Part shown: piece by piece, positions 5,794 to 13,902 of the stretch
Position numbering within the stretch: the first letter of the stretch is position 1
How the letters are laid out: each line of letters starts with the position of its first letter
Assembly: GCA_016202745.1 (NCBI GenBank)
Contig: JACQOB010000097.1
Location: 1 to 15,137 of the forward strand
Source of the DNA: Candidatus Aenigmatarchaeota archaeon
GTDB lineage: Archaea; Aenigmatarchaeota; Aenigmatarchaeia; QMZP01
DNA length: 15,137 nt
Direction of reading: 5' to 3'
Program-made: the position numbers and the translations under genes
The notes under the pieces: generated by a model
Seen by the model: the letters and a program-made list of their open reading frames with translations, nothing else
The model's database searches: none
Told to the model about the DNA's origin: nothing

Positions 5794-7896
5794 ATGCTGT
5801 CGCGGCAAAAAGGACAGAGCAACTGCCGGCTTGCTAGCCTGCCGGCTTTATCCAATTTATCCAAGCCAGACTTTACAGCCAAGCCAGACTTTACGTCAAG
5901 CCGGAAGGGCCAGAGCAGCTGCCGGCTTTATTCGGTTGATGCAAGCCGGAAGGGCCAGAGCAGCTGCCGGCTTTATTCGGTTGATGCAAGCCGGAAGGGG
6001 CAAGTGGAATTTGTTGCCATAATCGGCATTGCCATTGTTGCGGTCGTTGTCATTCTGTTCGCGTTCTCAGGCGCCGGGCCGGCGCTTTCCCCTGACCAGA
6101 GGACAGTCTCGGATTCTGTCGGAAACATGATAAGGCAGGCCACCCTCGAGACAATAAGCACGGTTGGAGAGCAGGGCGGCTACCTCACGCAGGATTATCC
6201 GCAGGGTGCTGTCGTCTTCAGTGGCGGGAGAACGCCTTACTGGGAATACAACGGAAACGTGGTGGTACCTGACATAGAGGAGAATATTGAAAAGGGCATA
6301 GAGCAGTATGTGGACCGGAACAAGGAAAGCCTGCGGGAATCCTTCGGCTTTGACATCAGCTTCGGGCCGCCGCGGGTTTCGATGAGCACAATGGCTGACA
6401 AGATGGAAGTCACGGTCAGCATGCCCACGACGATAAAAGGCGAATCGTTCAGCCAGCCCTACAAGGTTGCTGTGCCGACACGCTTCGGCGAGATAATCGA
6501 CTTCTCACCCAAGTTCGCCCGGTACGCAAACGACAACAGGCCAATAGAAACATTCACGCTCGCCTCAATGGCGCTTTCCCCGGTTGACGCTACATCAAGG
6601 GGGCCTGCCCAGACAGTGCCGTTTGTTGTCCAGCTCAACAGGTGCGGCGAGAGCGTGTACAAGGATTATGGCTCAATCAGGGGCGAAGTGGACGGCATAA
6701 TCAGGCGGACACTTGCAAGGACATACTTGCCCGGAAAATACCCGGTACACGAGGCAGGCGGCTACGACACATATGAGCTGCAGGACACTGGCACGCTGGT
6801 TGATGACAAGGTCACGCCATTCATCGACCCCTCCGTCACCTCGCCACAATACACACTTGAGCCCATTGACGGCAACCCTTACAGCGAAATTGACCTTTCC
6901 TTCTGGCTTCCCGACGGCTTCAGCCTGAGCAGGAACAGCTTCGCATTCACCCCGGACCCTGTGATTGCCTACCCCAAGCCGATACCGATGACTGACATCT
7001 GCCAGTCTGAGCCTGTTTATGTCAAGTATTCGCTGAACTATCCTGTCATAGTCAAGGTCAAGGACCCACTTACCGGCGCAAGCCTGAATTTTGCAAACAC
7101 AGTCTTCATCAAGGACAACCAGCCTGCGCCCTGGGCCGATGTGGGTGTTTATGCTGCGCAGGCCGACCTGTGCGACAGCATCCCCCTGTGCATCGCTGAC
7201 GTGCACGTGGCAGATGGCAGCGGCAGGCCTGTGGAGGCTGCGAGCGTGAGCTTCATTGGATGCCCGGCAGGCGAGACGGACGCCACTGGCGCGTTCCGGG
7301 GCAGGGTCATTTGCGGCCTGGGATTGCTGCAGGTTGAGAAGGAGGGCTACGACACCTTTGGGGACCTTTATTCGTCCTCAAAGCTTCCGGGAGCAAGGGT
7401 GACGCTCCAGAAGAGGCCGGGATTCACGCTAAGCCTTTATGAGGTCAACGTCAGGGACGAATCCCTGGCTGGCCAGTACAGGATAAACGAGATAGACGTT
7501 TATGCGCTGCCTGAGAGCAGGTATGTTTACATGCTTTTCGTGCCGCTGGCCGGGAGCGAGGTTGTTGAGAGGATTTTCGAGTCGCCGCAGGCCACCATGG
7601 AGAGCCTGCCCGCTGGCGAGTACATTGTTTCGGCCACGATTGTTGACAGGGAGACCAACGAGGGGATCGGGGGCATAGTGACTGGCTTCACCGTGACAGA
7701 GGACCTTGACGGGCAGAACGTCAACGCCTACCTGCCATATTTGTTTGAATACAGGCAGCAGACTGACGAAGAGAAAATACACAGCGGCTACACAATGGAG
7801 GACCTTTTCAGGAACGCGGACTGCAATCTCGGCCCGCTTTCTACGGCCAGGCTCGCCTTTGATGGGTGCGTCGTGAAGCAGAGTGATCTGGTATGA
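5794..7896 (+). CDS. KGQ-type surface protein with repeat-expanded N-terminus and carboxypeptidase-regulatory-like domain
   Basis: The protein has 700 residues from the TATA-supported ATG. Residues 1-70 are an unusual leader with four Lys-Gly-Gln copies (residues 6-8, 38-40, 53-55 and 68-70). The last precedes VEF and the single hydrophobic helix (about 73-91), as in other archaeal 'KGQ' membrane proteins. The next region, including GEQGGYLTQDYPQG (around 124-137) and GFDISFG, matches a layout I associate with a recurring DPANN family of exported proteins. At about 467-535 is a beta-sandwich resembling carboxypeptidase regulatory or PEGA domains (GRPVEAASVSF, DATGAFRG, VEKEGYDTF). At least eight cysteines are scattered through the exported part. 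The stop overlaps the giant gene's start (ATGA), so the two products are probably made together and interact. The exact function is unknown. Confidence 0.82.
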   Translation: MLSRQKGQSNCRLASLPALSNLSKPDFTAKPDFTSSRKGQSSCRLYSVDASRKGQSSCRLYSVDASRKGQVEFVAIIGIAIVAVVVILFAFSGAGPALSPDQRTVSDSVGNMIRQATLETISTVGEQGGYLTQDYPQGAVVFSGGRTPYWEYNGNVVVPDIEENIEKGIEQYVDRNKESLRESFGFDISFGPPRVSMSTMADKMEVTVSMPTTIKGESFSQPYKVAVPTRFGEIIDFSPKFARYANDNRPIETFTLASMALSPVDATSRGPAQTVPFVVQLNRCGESVYKDYGSIRGEVDGIIRRTLARTYLPGKYPVHEAGGYDTYELQDTGTLVDDKVTPFIDPSVTSPQYTLEPIDGNPYSEIDLSFWLPDGFSLSRNSFAFTPDPVIAYPKPIPMTDICQSEPVYVKYSLNYPVIVKVKDPLTGASLNFANTVFIKDNQPAPWADVGVYAAQADLCDSIPLCIADVHVADGSGRPVEAASVSFIGCPAGETDATGAFRGRVICGLGLLQVEKEGYDTFGDLYSSSKLPGARVTLQKRPGFTLSLYEVNVRDESLAGQYRINEIDVYALPESRYVYMLFVPLAGSEVVERIFESPQATMESLPAGEYIVSATIVDRETNEGIGGIVTGFTVTEDLDGQNVNAYLPYLFEYRQQTDEEKIHSGYTMEDLFRNADCNLGPLSTARLAFDGCVVKQSDLV
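5824..5894 (+). repeat. Nested short direct repeats inside the coding N-terminus
   Basis: TGCCGGCTT occurs at 5824-5832 and 5840-5848. TTTATCCAA is tandem at 5847-5855 and 5856-5864. AAGCCAGACTTTAC occurs at 5863-5876 and 5881-5894, with an 18 bp period that encodes KPDFTA/KPDFTS. These stacked periods of 9, 16 and 18 bp mark a slippage-prone segment directly upstream of the 45-bp repeats. Confidence 0.85.
5898..6000 (+). repeat. 45-bp tandem repeat encoding KGQ-containing units
   Basis: Two identical 45-bp copies lie at 5898-5942 and 5943-5987, followed by a partial third (AAGCCGGAAGGG) from 5988. Each adds 15 residues, SRKGQSSCRLYSVDA. Each unit starts AAGCCGG and contains CCGGCTT, so it can also fold as a hairpin. 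A degenerate relative of the same unit (KGQSNCRL) is found at residues 6-13. Because the period is divisible by three, copy-number change keeps the frame. Confidence 0.95.
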
Positions 7897-10800
7897 GCAA
7901 ACGCATTGGAATGATATTGGGAGTTGTGGCTTTCCTTGCGCTGGCTGCCGCGGCCCAGGCCGCACAGGTGAACATACTTTACAACAGCCAGGTGCAGGAG
8001 CGGCTTTCCCTGCCGTCGGAAAGCCTGCTTGATGTGAGGACCACAATCACCAGCGCAGACCAGACAAGGACAAATTATAACGTAAGGGTAAGGGTGTTCT
8101 CAGGGGACATAGACTACGCGCTGAAGGACATTTTCATCTACGAATGCAGGAAGGAGGACCCTGTGGCATGCGCTGCGGCGACGCCTACGGCCTACCAGGA
8201 AACCGCAGACCACCTGAGGAGCTGGACTGCCGTGTCAGATCGAGAGGGTTCAGACCCTGTGGCGCCGCGCACGGGCAACCTCATGATACTTGCAAGGCTT
8301 GAGGGCCCCAACGGGGATGTGTGGCAGGGCTCCTTTGTGCACATAAGGAGGGCGAGGAAGGCTGATGACCCGCAGGTTATCCCGAACCCGTCCGCCACTG
8401 CAGAAATCAATGCAAGGACGCTGGAGTCAGTGCAATACATAAAGAATTTCATCAGCGCCTATGGCGTGCTACTGCCATTTAACAGCCAGTTTGTATCCGG
8501 CATATCATTCAGGGCAAACAGGATATACTCGCTCAGCGCTTCCGCGGAAGAGCTTGGCCAGTCGCCGCCTGTCCTGCACCCGTCCAGCTCCTCCCCGCAG
8601 CTAAACAGCATAACGAGCGATTTCAACATCATCTTTTCGGATGTGGGGGGTGAAATAGCGGACGCCATGACAGCCGTGCCGTCCCCGTCACCCGTGCTCG
8701 GCAACAGGAGGTGCGAGGAGGGCGAGGATTCCTTCACGGCCTGCTATGACTGCGGGTGCATACAGGGCTTCTACTGCGACCTGGCGGACCCAGCAGACCT
8801 GTCAACAGGCGTCTGCAAGAACCCCGGCATCATGACGCTGACAGCCGTGCCTGTTTCAACATCCCTTTCCGTTTCTGATTGCACCCAGGACTTTTCCCTG
8901 AACATCACCGCGACAGTAAACAACCCCCCCTCGGGGCTCCCGTCAAGCCTTACAGGAATTGCGGCCATAGACGGCTCTGAGCATGATGCTGACTGCGTGC
9001 GGTCAGGTCAATATGGGAAGTATGCATGCACCGTCCGGATGGCGCCGACGGTGCAGTGCGGGGGCAGCAAGGAGGACACGCTTACAAGCATCGCCGGCAA
9101 CAGCCTTACATTCAGGCTGGCATACACGGATGGCCCCAACCAGGCAGTCAGGGACGCAAGGGCTCCTTTCTCCAACATCAAGGTAACCTATAACTGCGGC
9201 TGCTCATCCGGCTCCTATTGCGACTCCGGCACAAACACATGCGAAACCGATGACCTGTCCGTAAGCGTGGTTTCCATGAGGACGAAGATAGACAACTACC
9301 AGCCGCCAACAGACCACATAACGTTTACAGTGCAAGTGAACAACCAGCCAACTGGCCTCAGGTTCCCTTACGTTGATTTCACCCTCGGGGAGCTTAACAT
9401 TGACACGGTCAGGATAAACCAGTCGGTGACAGGCAAGATTAACTGCCCGCCTTCCGGCAGCGACACTTATGAGTGCGACATAAACTTCTCCATCCCCAAC
9501 TACAACAGCGCGAACACGTACCTGTACAAGGGCAACAGGCTGGCATTCCGCTTCGAGTACACGGACGGCATCGGCAACCGCGTGGCAAAGGACATCCAGA
9601 CAAGCATACCCGATGTCACGATAACGTCGCAGACGTGCGGTGACCATGTAGCCAACCAGGGGGAGACGCAATCCACATGCTGCGTCGACGTATTGTGCAG
9701 CTCCGGGTCATACTGCGACACCGGGACTAGCGCCTGCAAGGCTGAAAGCGGCATCGGGCTTAGCGTTGATTCCCTCAGGCCGGGGATCCTTTTTGACGCC
9801 GAGAAGGCGCACACCATTAACATAAGCCTCACAATAAACAACACGCCCGCCAATTTCACCATTGTGGACAGGGTCCACAAGATTGGCGGGCAGCAATCGG
9901 GCTATGACCTGGAATGCAGCGTGACAAACAAGCTGCTCGGGAGGGTGAGGTGCCTGCTTTCAGTCCCGCCGAAGCAGGACTGCCCGGCCAATTGCGCCAT
10001 AAGGGACAACTCGCTCGAGCTTACTATATCCTACCCTGACGGCGACCTGCCTGTTGGCAGGACAAAGACGCTTTCTGCGGCCTTCCAGGACATCCAGATC
10101 ACGCCTGTCTACCATTGCGGCGACGGGAGGCAGGAGGTTAATGTCAATGAGTCGGTGCTCAATTGCTGCGTTGACTTCCCGTGCAGGGACGCGCCCGCCT
10201 TTGGCCCCAACTATTACTGCGATTACGACCCGCAGTCAGCCAGCAAGCCCCAGTGCAGGGCCCTGGACGGCATCAGGCTTGTCATCCAGTCGCCCACCAC
10301 GCCAGTGAGCCTGGATTCATGCGAAACCACCAATGAAGTGCACGTGCTTGCGCACATAGAGAACGAGCCCGCGAAGATGAAGCTGGAGAACGTGGCCGGC
10401 ATTATCAACGGCGAGAACGCGGAGGACGTAACCTGCAGGGAGTCCAGGTCATTCACCCAGGGCAGCAACAGGACTTACAACTGCTCCATCTCAATCCCGG
10501 CCGAGCCAACCTGCTCCAGGGGGGATGTATATGAGTACGGCCCGAATTCCATTGCGCTGGCAATCACATTCAACACTGGCAACAGCGAGAGGCCGGAGCT
10601 GAGGACGCTCCTTGCCGACCTTCCAAACATAACAGCCCGCCAGGGCACCCAGAGCATGTTCGACATTTCCGAACAGCTGCGCGACGACATAGAGGAGGCC
10701 CTCAAGGACATCCAGAGGCACGCAAAGAAGCTGGAGAAGAACGTGGAGCAGTGCACCAAGCTGCTGCTTGTGGGGGCTGCTGCCAATTTCCTGGCCCCCA

Positions 10801-12992
10801 TAGCGGGAATGGGGATAGGTTATGCAAAAACTTCCGGAAAAGATCAAGTGACTGGAGTTCAGGGCGCTTCATTGACAGGGGACGAAAAATCAAGGATAAT
10901 AGCCAGCGAAACCAGCACCTGGGCCACTGTAGGCAAGGCAGCCTTTGACAGCATAAACGTCTACTGCCAGGCAGTCACCCAGATGAGGCTGATTGAGATC
11001 CAGATTGACCAGATACACATACTCAACGCCCAGATAGACGCATGCCTTGCGCTCACGCAGCACGTGATGGACACCGGCGGCTGCCGCGGCCAGGAGACGG
11101 CCTGCTTCGGCCAGATACAGGGCTGCATCAGCCAGATACAGCAGATGGGTGCAGTCGCCACTGGCATATCCAACCAGATGATACAGGTGGGCAATTCCCT
11201 GTCCAGCCAGACAGACCGTATAGTCCAATCATTCCAGAGGAACACCAATGCCGTGTGGAACGCGCAAAACAGGCGCTTCCTTGGGGGTCCTGCGGATGCC
11301 AATACTCGCCTGAATGTGCAATGCCAAGAAAACACAATAAATGGACATGTATGCTGCGAATACCAAAACACCCGGGCTGCAGGCCAGCAACGGGAAGCAA
11401 TACTTAGGGTTAATACACCATTGGGATCGCAGAGATGCAGAGAGTATGGAGTTGCCCTGGATAGTGTTGACAACCTGATTGGAAGGGATTTACTGAATGG
11501 GCCGACGGCCATATCTTCAATACTCAGGAAAAATTTTGGCGTCCACAGCTTCCAACTTATCTGCGACGGCCAGCCGGTAAGCGGCGAGGTCGTCACGATC
11601 AATTATCTGGACGACCCTGATGATGGGGGGCCGCTACCATGTACGGGAGTTGTGGATAACAGCGACTTGGTATTAAATGTACTAGCCGTACAAGGAGATA
11701 CGGTTACAGTTGAAGCATCAGCGAGGACAGGGGATTCATGCACAATTGCTTGGGGAGATGATACTGAGCCATTGCCATTCACAGGTGGCCAGTCCATTGT
11801 TCACACATATGCAAACCCTGGGGAATACACAATAAAACTCTCATGCGCCAGGCCATCCGGCAGCGGGACGCTTACACCCGTAGACTTACCGCGGGATGTG
11901 GTCATTGCCGATACCAGCGTATCTTCAACACAGCCGGCCATCTTATTACTGGATGCATCAGAAATAACAGACTCCTCGGCAAAAATCTCCTGGACAAGTT
12001 CTGGGGCCTGTGTCGGCAGTCCGGGTAAGCTTGGAGCTGTATTGAAGTGGGAAGAAGCGGGACAGCCATTCAGCGGCTCCCCGGGAAAAACAACCGCAAA
12101 ACGATCTCAGACGGAATCAGACAGCATTACCATTGGCGATGGTGCGAATGGTGCCCCGCTGGAGCCTGGTAAAACATACACTGTGTTGCTTGAATGTACC
12201 GGAACAGATGAGTCTTCCAGAAATATAAGAACAACTACATTCACTACACTTGGAGGCGTGGAAACAGCGCAACCACAAGTAACACTTTTGGAATCCATTA
12301 GAACATCGGATACAGAAGCAGAAATAATATGGTCTACTAACACCGGATGTGATAGCGTCAGGATAGAATGGGGGGAAGACCAAAGGTTTCTTAACGGGTT
12401 ACTAAACACAGCAGGCCCTACGCAAGCTGATATTGAGAATAGAATGCCGATAGGCGCAATTGCCGGAAGAGAATCTCAATACAGACTCCAGTGCTTTGAT
12501 AGTGGCATTGCTGTAACATTCGGAACAGGGACGGTGTCTGCTCAAGCCGGCATCAGGACTGTTGCAATATCCCCTCCACCTGCGAACACAGGTTCAGGCA
12601 GCGTAGCACCACCTCAAGCCACAACAGGGAACACTAGAACAATCGGAACATTAATAACTCCTACTGTAACTACATCAGGTGGAAAGACCCAATTCCCTGG
12701 TATGCCTACATCGAATCGATTTTCGGGTCCCACCCGAGCTGGAATACAATGGATCACGACATCACACTGCATTGGGTTTGGAACCACGCCCGGCGTACTA
12801 ATAACATATGGAATCAATTCGCTTACAGGCAGTGGTGAGATTAGAACATCAGATGGTTATGATGCAAGCTCTATATTGATAGGTGGTGGCGTATTCGGAG
12901 AGTCTCCACTGGATCCCGATACCAACTATAATTATAGGTTTGTCTGCACAGGTGACGATGGGAGCTGGGCTGCGGTAAATAGCAACTTCTAA
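7893..12992 (+). CDS. Giant secreted modular surface protein (cysteine modules, Ig-like, PKD and FN3-like domains)
   Basis: The protein has 1699 residues. A Sec signal peptide (hydrophobic core about 6-21, AQA before a likely cut after residue 23) leads into a unique domain of about 250 residues. Four cysteine modules then occur at about 271-309, 433-453, 582-616 and 741-790. Each contains part of a CGDG...E...CC.D..C...YCD...C pattern and precedes an Ig-like block. A helical region (about 920-1130) holds a coiled coil, a hydrophobic stretch (956-977) and further cysteines. The C-terminal part has a PKD-like domain (about 1259-1319; IAWGDD, HTYANPGEYTIKL) and three FN3-like domains (about 1347-1452, 1460-1549 and 1611-1699). 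No C-terminal anchor is seen. The start overlaps the previous stop (ATGA), with GTGAT 5 nt ahead as SD. The likely role is an adhesin or the tip or sheath of the cluster's assembly. GC falls from about 60% to about 45% near 11290. Confidence 0.88.
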   Translation: MSKRIGMILGVVAFLALAAAAQAAQVNILYNSQVQERLSLPSESLLDVRTTITSADQTRTNYNVRVRVFSGDIDYALKDIFIYECRKEDPVACAAATPTAYQETADHLRSWTAVSDREGSDPVAPRTGNLMILARLEGPNGDVWQGSFVHIRRARKADDPQVIPNPSATAEINARTLESVQYIKNFISAYGVLLPFNSQFVSGISFRANRIYSLSASAEELGQSPPVLHPSSSSPQLNSITSDFNIIFSDVGGEIADAMTAVPSPSPVLGNRRCEEGEDSFTACYDCGCIQGFYCDLADPADLSTGVCKNPGIMTLTAVPVSTSLSVSDCTQDFSLNITATVNNPPSGLPSSLTGIAAIDGSEHDADCVRSGQYGKYACTVRMAPTVQCGGSKEDTLTSIAGNSLTFRLAYTDGPNQAVRDARAPFSNIKVTYNCGCSSGSYCDSGTNTCETDDLSVSVVSMRTKIDNYQPPTDHITFTVQVNNQPTGLRFPYVDFTLGELNIDTVRINQSVTGKINCPPSGSDTYECDINFSIPNYNSANTYLYKGNRLAFRFEYTDGIGNRVAKDIQTSIPDVTITSQTCGDHVANQGETQSTCCVDVLCSSGSYCDTGTSACKAESGIGLSVDSLRPGILFDAEKAHTINISLTINNTPANFTIVDRVHKIGGQQSGYDLECSVTNKLLGRVRCLLSVPPKQDCPANCAIRDNSLELTISYPDGDLPVGRTKTLSAAFQDIQITPVYHCGDGRQEVNVNESVLNCCVDFPCRDAPAFGPNYYCDYDPQSASKPQCRALDGIRLVIQSPTTPVSLDSCETTNEVHVLAHIENEPAKMKLENVAGIINGENAEDVTCRESRSFTQGSNRTYNCSISIPAEPTCSRGDVYEYGPNSIALAITFNTGNSERPELRTLLADLPNITARQGTQSMFDISEQLRDDIEEALKDIQRHAKKLEKNVEQCTKLLLVGAAANFLAPIAGMGIGYAKTSGKDQVTGVQGASLTGDEKSRIIASETSTWATVGKAAFDSINVYCQAVTQMRLIEIQIDQIHILNAQIDACLALTQHVMDTGGCRGQETACFGQIQGCISQIQQMGAVATGISNQMIQVGNSLSSQTDRIVQSFQRNTNAVWNAQNRRFLGGPADANTRLNVQCQENTINGHVCCEYQNTRAAGQQREAILRVNTPLGSQRCREYGVALDSVDNLIGRDLLNGPTAISSILRKNFGVHSFQLICDGQPVSGEVVTINYLDDPDDGGPLPCTGVVDNSDLVLNVLAVQGDTVTVEASARTGDSCTIAWGDDTEPLPFTGGQSIVHTYANPGEYTIKLSCARPSGSGTLTPVDLPRDVVIADTSVSSTQPAILLLDASEITDSSAKISWTSSGACVGSPGKLGAVLKWEEAGQPFSGSPGKTTAKRSQTESDSITIGDGANGAPLEPGKTYTVLLECTGTDESSRNIRTTTFTTLGGVETAQPQVTLLESIRTSDTEAEIIWSTNTGCDSVRIEWGEDQRFLNGLLNTAGPTQADIENRMPIGAIAGRESQYRLQCFDSGIAVTFGTGTVSAQAGIRTVAISPPPANTGSGSVAPPQATTGNTRTIGTLITPTVTTSGGKTQFPGMPTSNRFSGPTRAGIQWITTSHCIGFGTTPGVLITYGINSLTGSGEIRTSDGYDASSILIGGGVFGESPLDPDTNYNYRFVCTGDDGSWAAVNSNF

Positions 12993-13131
12993 CTAAAACT
13001 CCTCCCCGCCCGCCCCTACTCCACCGCCGGACATCCTGTTCCGCCTTATCCATGAAATCCATGTACAGCCTGATGCGCTTCACGCCTTCCCTTGGGGATG
13101 CCCGCGCCGAAGTTATGGACTGGTCCGTCAT
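12993..13131 (-). pseudogene. Decayed or frameshifted small gene ending in EEF
   Basis: On the minus strand an ORF starts at 13131 (MTDQSITSARASPREG, then KRIRLYMDFMDKAEQD) and reads on into the giant gene. A second frame from about 13045 gives RMSGGGVGAGGEEF and stops at 12993, immediately beside the giant gene's stop codon. A one-base shift near 13035 would join them into a protein of about 46 residues with a Gly-rich acidic tail, ending exactly in the intergenic space. A similar tail appears at 14368-14433. I do not recognise the protein. Sequencing error, true decay or coincidence all remain possible. Confidence 0.35.
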
Positions 13132-13163
13132 GGCCCGTTGCCCGTAAGAACGAGTACACTATC

Positions 13164-13172
13164 TTTAAATAT
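13164..13172 (-). promoter_or_regulatory. TATA-like box possibly serving the small minus-strand gene
   Basis: TTTAAATAT (plus-strand reading) lies about 36 nt upstream of the minus-strand ATG 13131. That is farther than the leaderless spacing in this window and would leave a leader of about 10 nt. It is the only TATA-like sequence on that side and weakly supports past or present expression of the small gene. Confidence 0.3.
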
Positions 13173-13216
13173 GTATGTCCCTACATTCAGTTAATTCATC
13201 GTAGTTTGGGGTAACA

Positions 13217-13227
13217 TTTATATATAT
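13217..13227 (+). promoter_or_regulatory. TATA box for the AbiEi-like gene
   Basis: TTTATATATAT is centred about 24 nt before ATG 13246, the spacing of a leaderless start. It is a strong match in an AT-rich gap of about 100 bp. Confidence 0.7.
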
Positions 13228-13245
13228 GAAAGGCTACATTTAATA

Positions 13246-13902
13246 ATGGAAACGAAGGAACTGCTCAAAATGCTGGAAGGGATACAGACCATTGGCTCCA
13301 TAATGGACATGCTCAAAGCCAACAGGCAGCGGGCCATTTACGTGATTTACAGATTGAGAAAGGCAGGCTATGTCAGGACGGTGAAAACCCATGCCCAGCA
13401 GAGGGTGTACCATATATCCTTCGAGAACAGCCAGCCTGGAACAGGTTATTATGACATAATAAACAGGAATTCCCCGGTAAGAATTGTCGCGCCGAATGTT
13501 TACAAGATATACGGCAGGGAGGTTTCGCTGGAAGAGACGGTCATCTTTGCAATAAAGACCGGAAGCCTCAGGACAGTCCTGGCCTCCCTTTCCTTGTTTA
13601 AAAAAATATCGGACTGGCCCCTGCTTTACAGGCTCGCCAAGGAGAACCATGCTGAAAGGAAGGCGGGCGCATTGTATGAGCTTTCAAGGAAAATATTGAG
13701 GACCAGAAGGATGGACGGCCGCATCAAGAGACTGATGCTGCCTGGAAGCGGCGACAAATACCAGTATATTATAGATGGCTTAAGGACGAGTGAGAAAGAA
13801 TTCAAAGGGATAGAAAGAAAATGGAAAGTTTACATTCCTTTCAACAGGAGCGACCTGGAGGGTTTATGGGGCAAGGGACAACCAGCCGGTATTGCTTGTT
13901 AG
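13246..13902 (+). CDS. AbiEi-like winged-helix antitoxin/regulator
   Basis: The protein has 218 residues. The N-terminal 60 form a winged helix: TIGSIMDMLKANRQRAIYV is the helix-turn-helix region, then a recognition helix and wing (RKAGYVRTVKT, QQRVYHISF). The rest has a SLEETVIFAIKTG segment and a helical block (DWPLLYRLAKENHAERKAGA) resembling the C-terminal domain of AbiEi-type antitoxins, which repress their own operon and neutralise a nucleotidyltransferase toxin. The text from YQYIIDGLRT to VYIPFNRSDLE still reads like folded protein, but the last 11 residues (WGKGQPAGIAC) look like out-of-frame read-through into the next gene. The start at 13246 is fixed by the TATA box. AbiEi assignment is by pattern recognition; a stand-alone archaeal transcription factor is the alternative. 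Confidence 0.65.
   Translation: METKELLKMLEGIQTIGSIMDMLKANRQRAIYVIYRLRKAGYVRTVKTHAQQRVYHISFENSQPGTGYYDIINRNSPVRIVAPNVYKIYGREVSLEETVIFAIKTGSLRTVLASLSLFKKISDWPLLYRLAKENHAERKAGALYELSRKILRTRRMDGRIKRLMLPGSGDKYQYIIDGLRTSEKEFKGIERKWKVYIPFNRSDLEGLWGKGQPAGIAC

Noticed and set aside
5898..6000. CRISPR array
   Set aside because: The copies are adjacent with no unique spacers, are translated in frame, and have no cas genes nearby.
7429..8046. 205-residue minus-strand ORF across the junction of the two large genes
   Set aside because: It is antisense to both coding frames, whose overlap and domain content are convincing; it shows no recognisable domain.
10961..11602. 213-residue minus-strand ORF opposite the helical core of the giant protein
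   Set aside because: Trp/Ser/Ile-rich composition typical of the complement of Gln/Asp/Ala codons; no start signals.
12871..12992. C-terminal extension of the minus-strand ORF from 13131 into the giant gene
   Set aside because: Past about 13035 the text in this frame is low quality and antisense to an FN3-like domain. A shift to the frame ending EEF at 12993 explains the region better.
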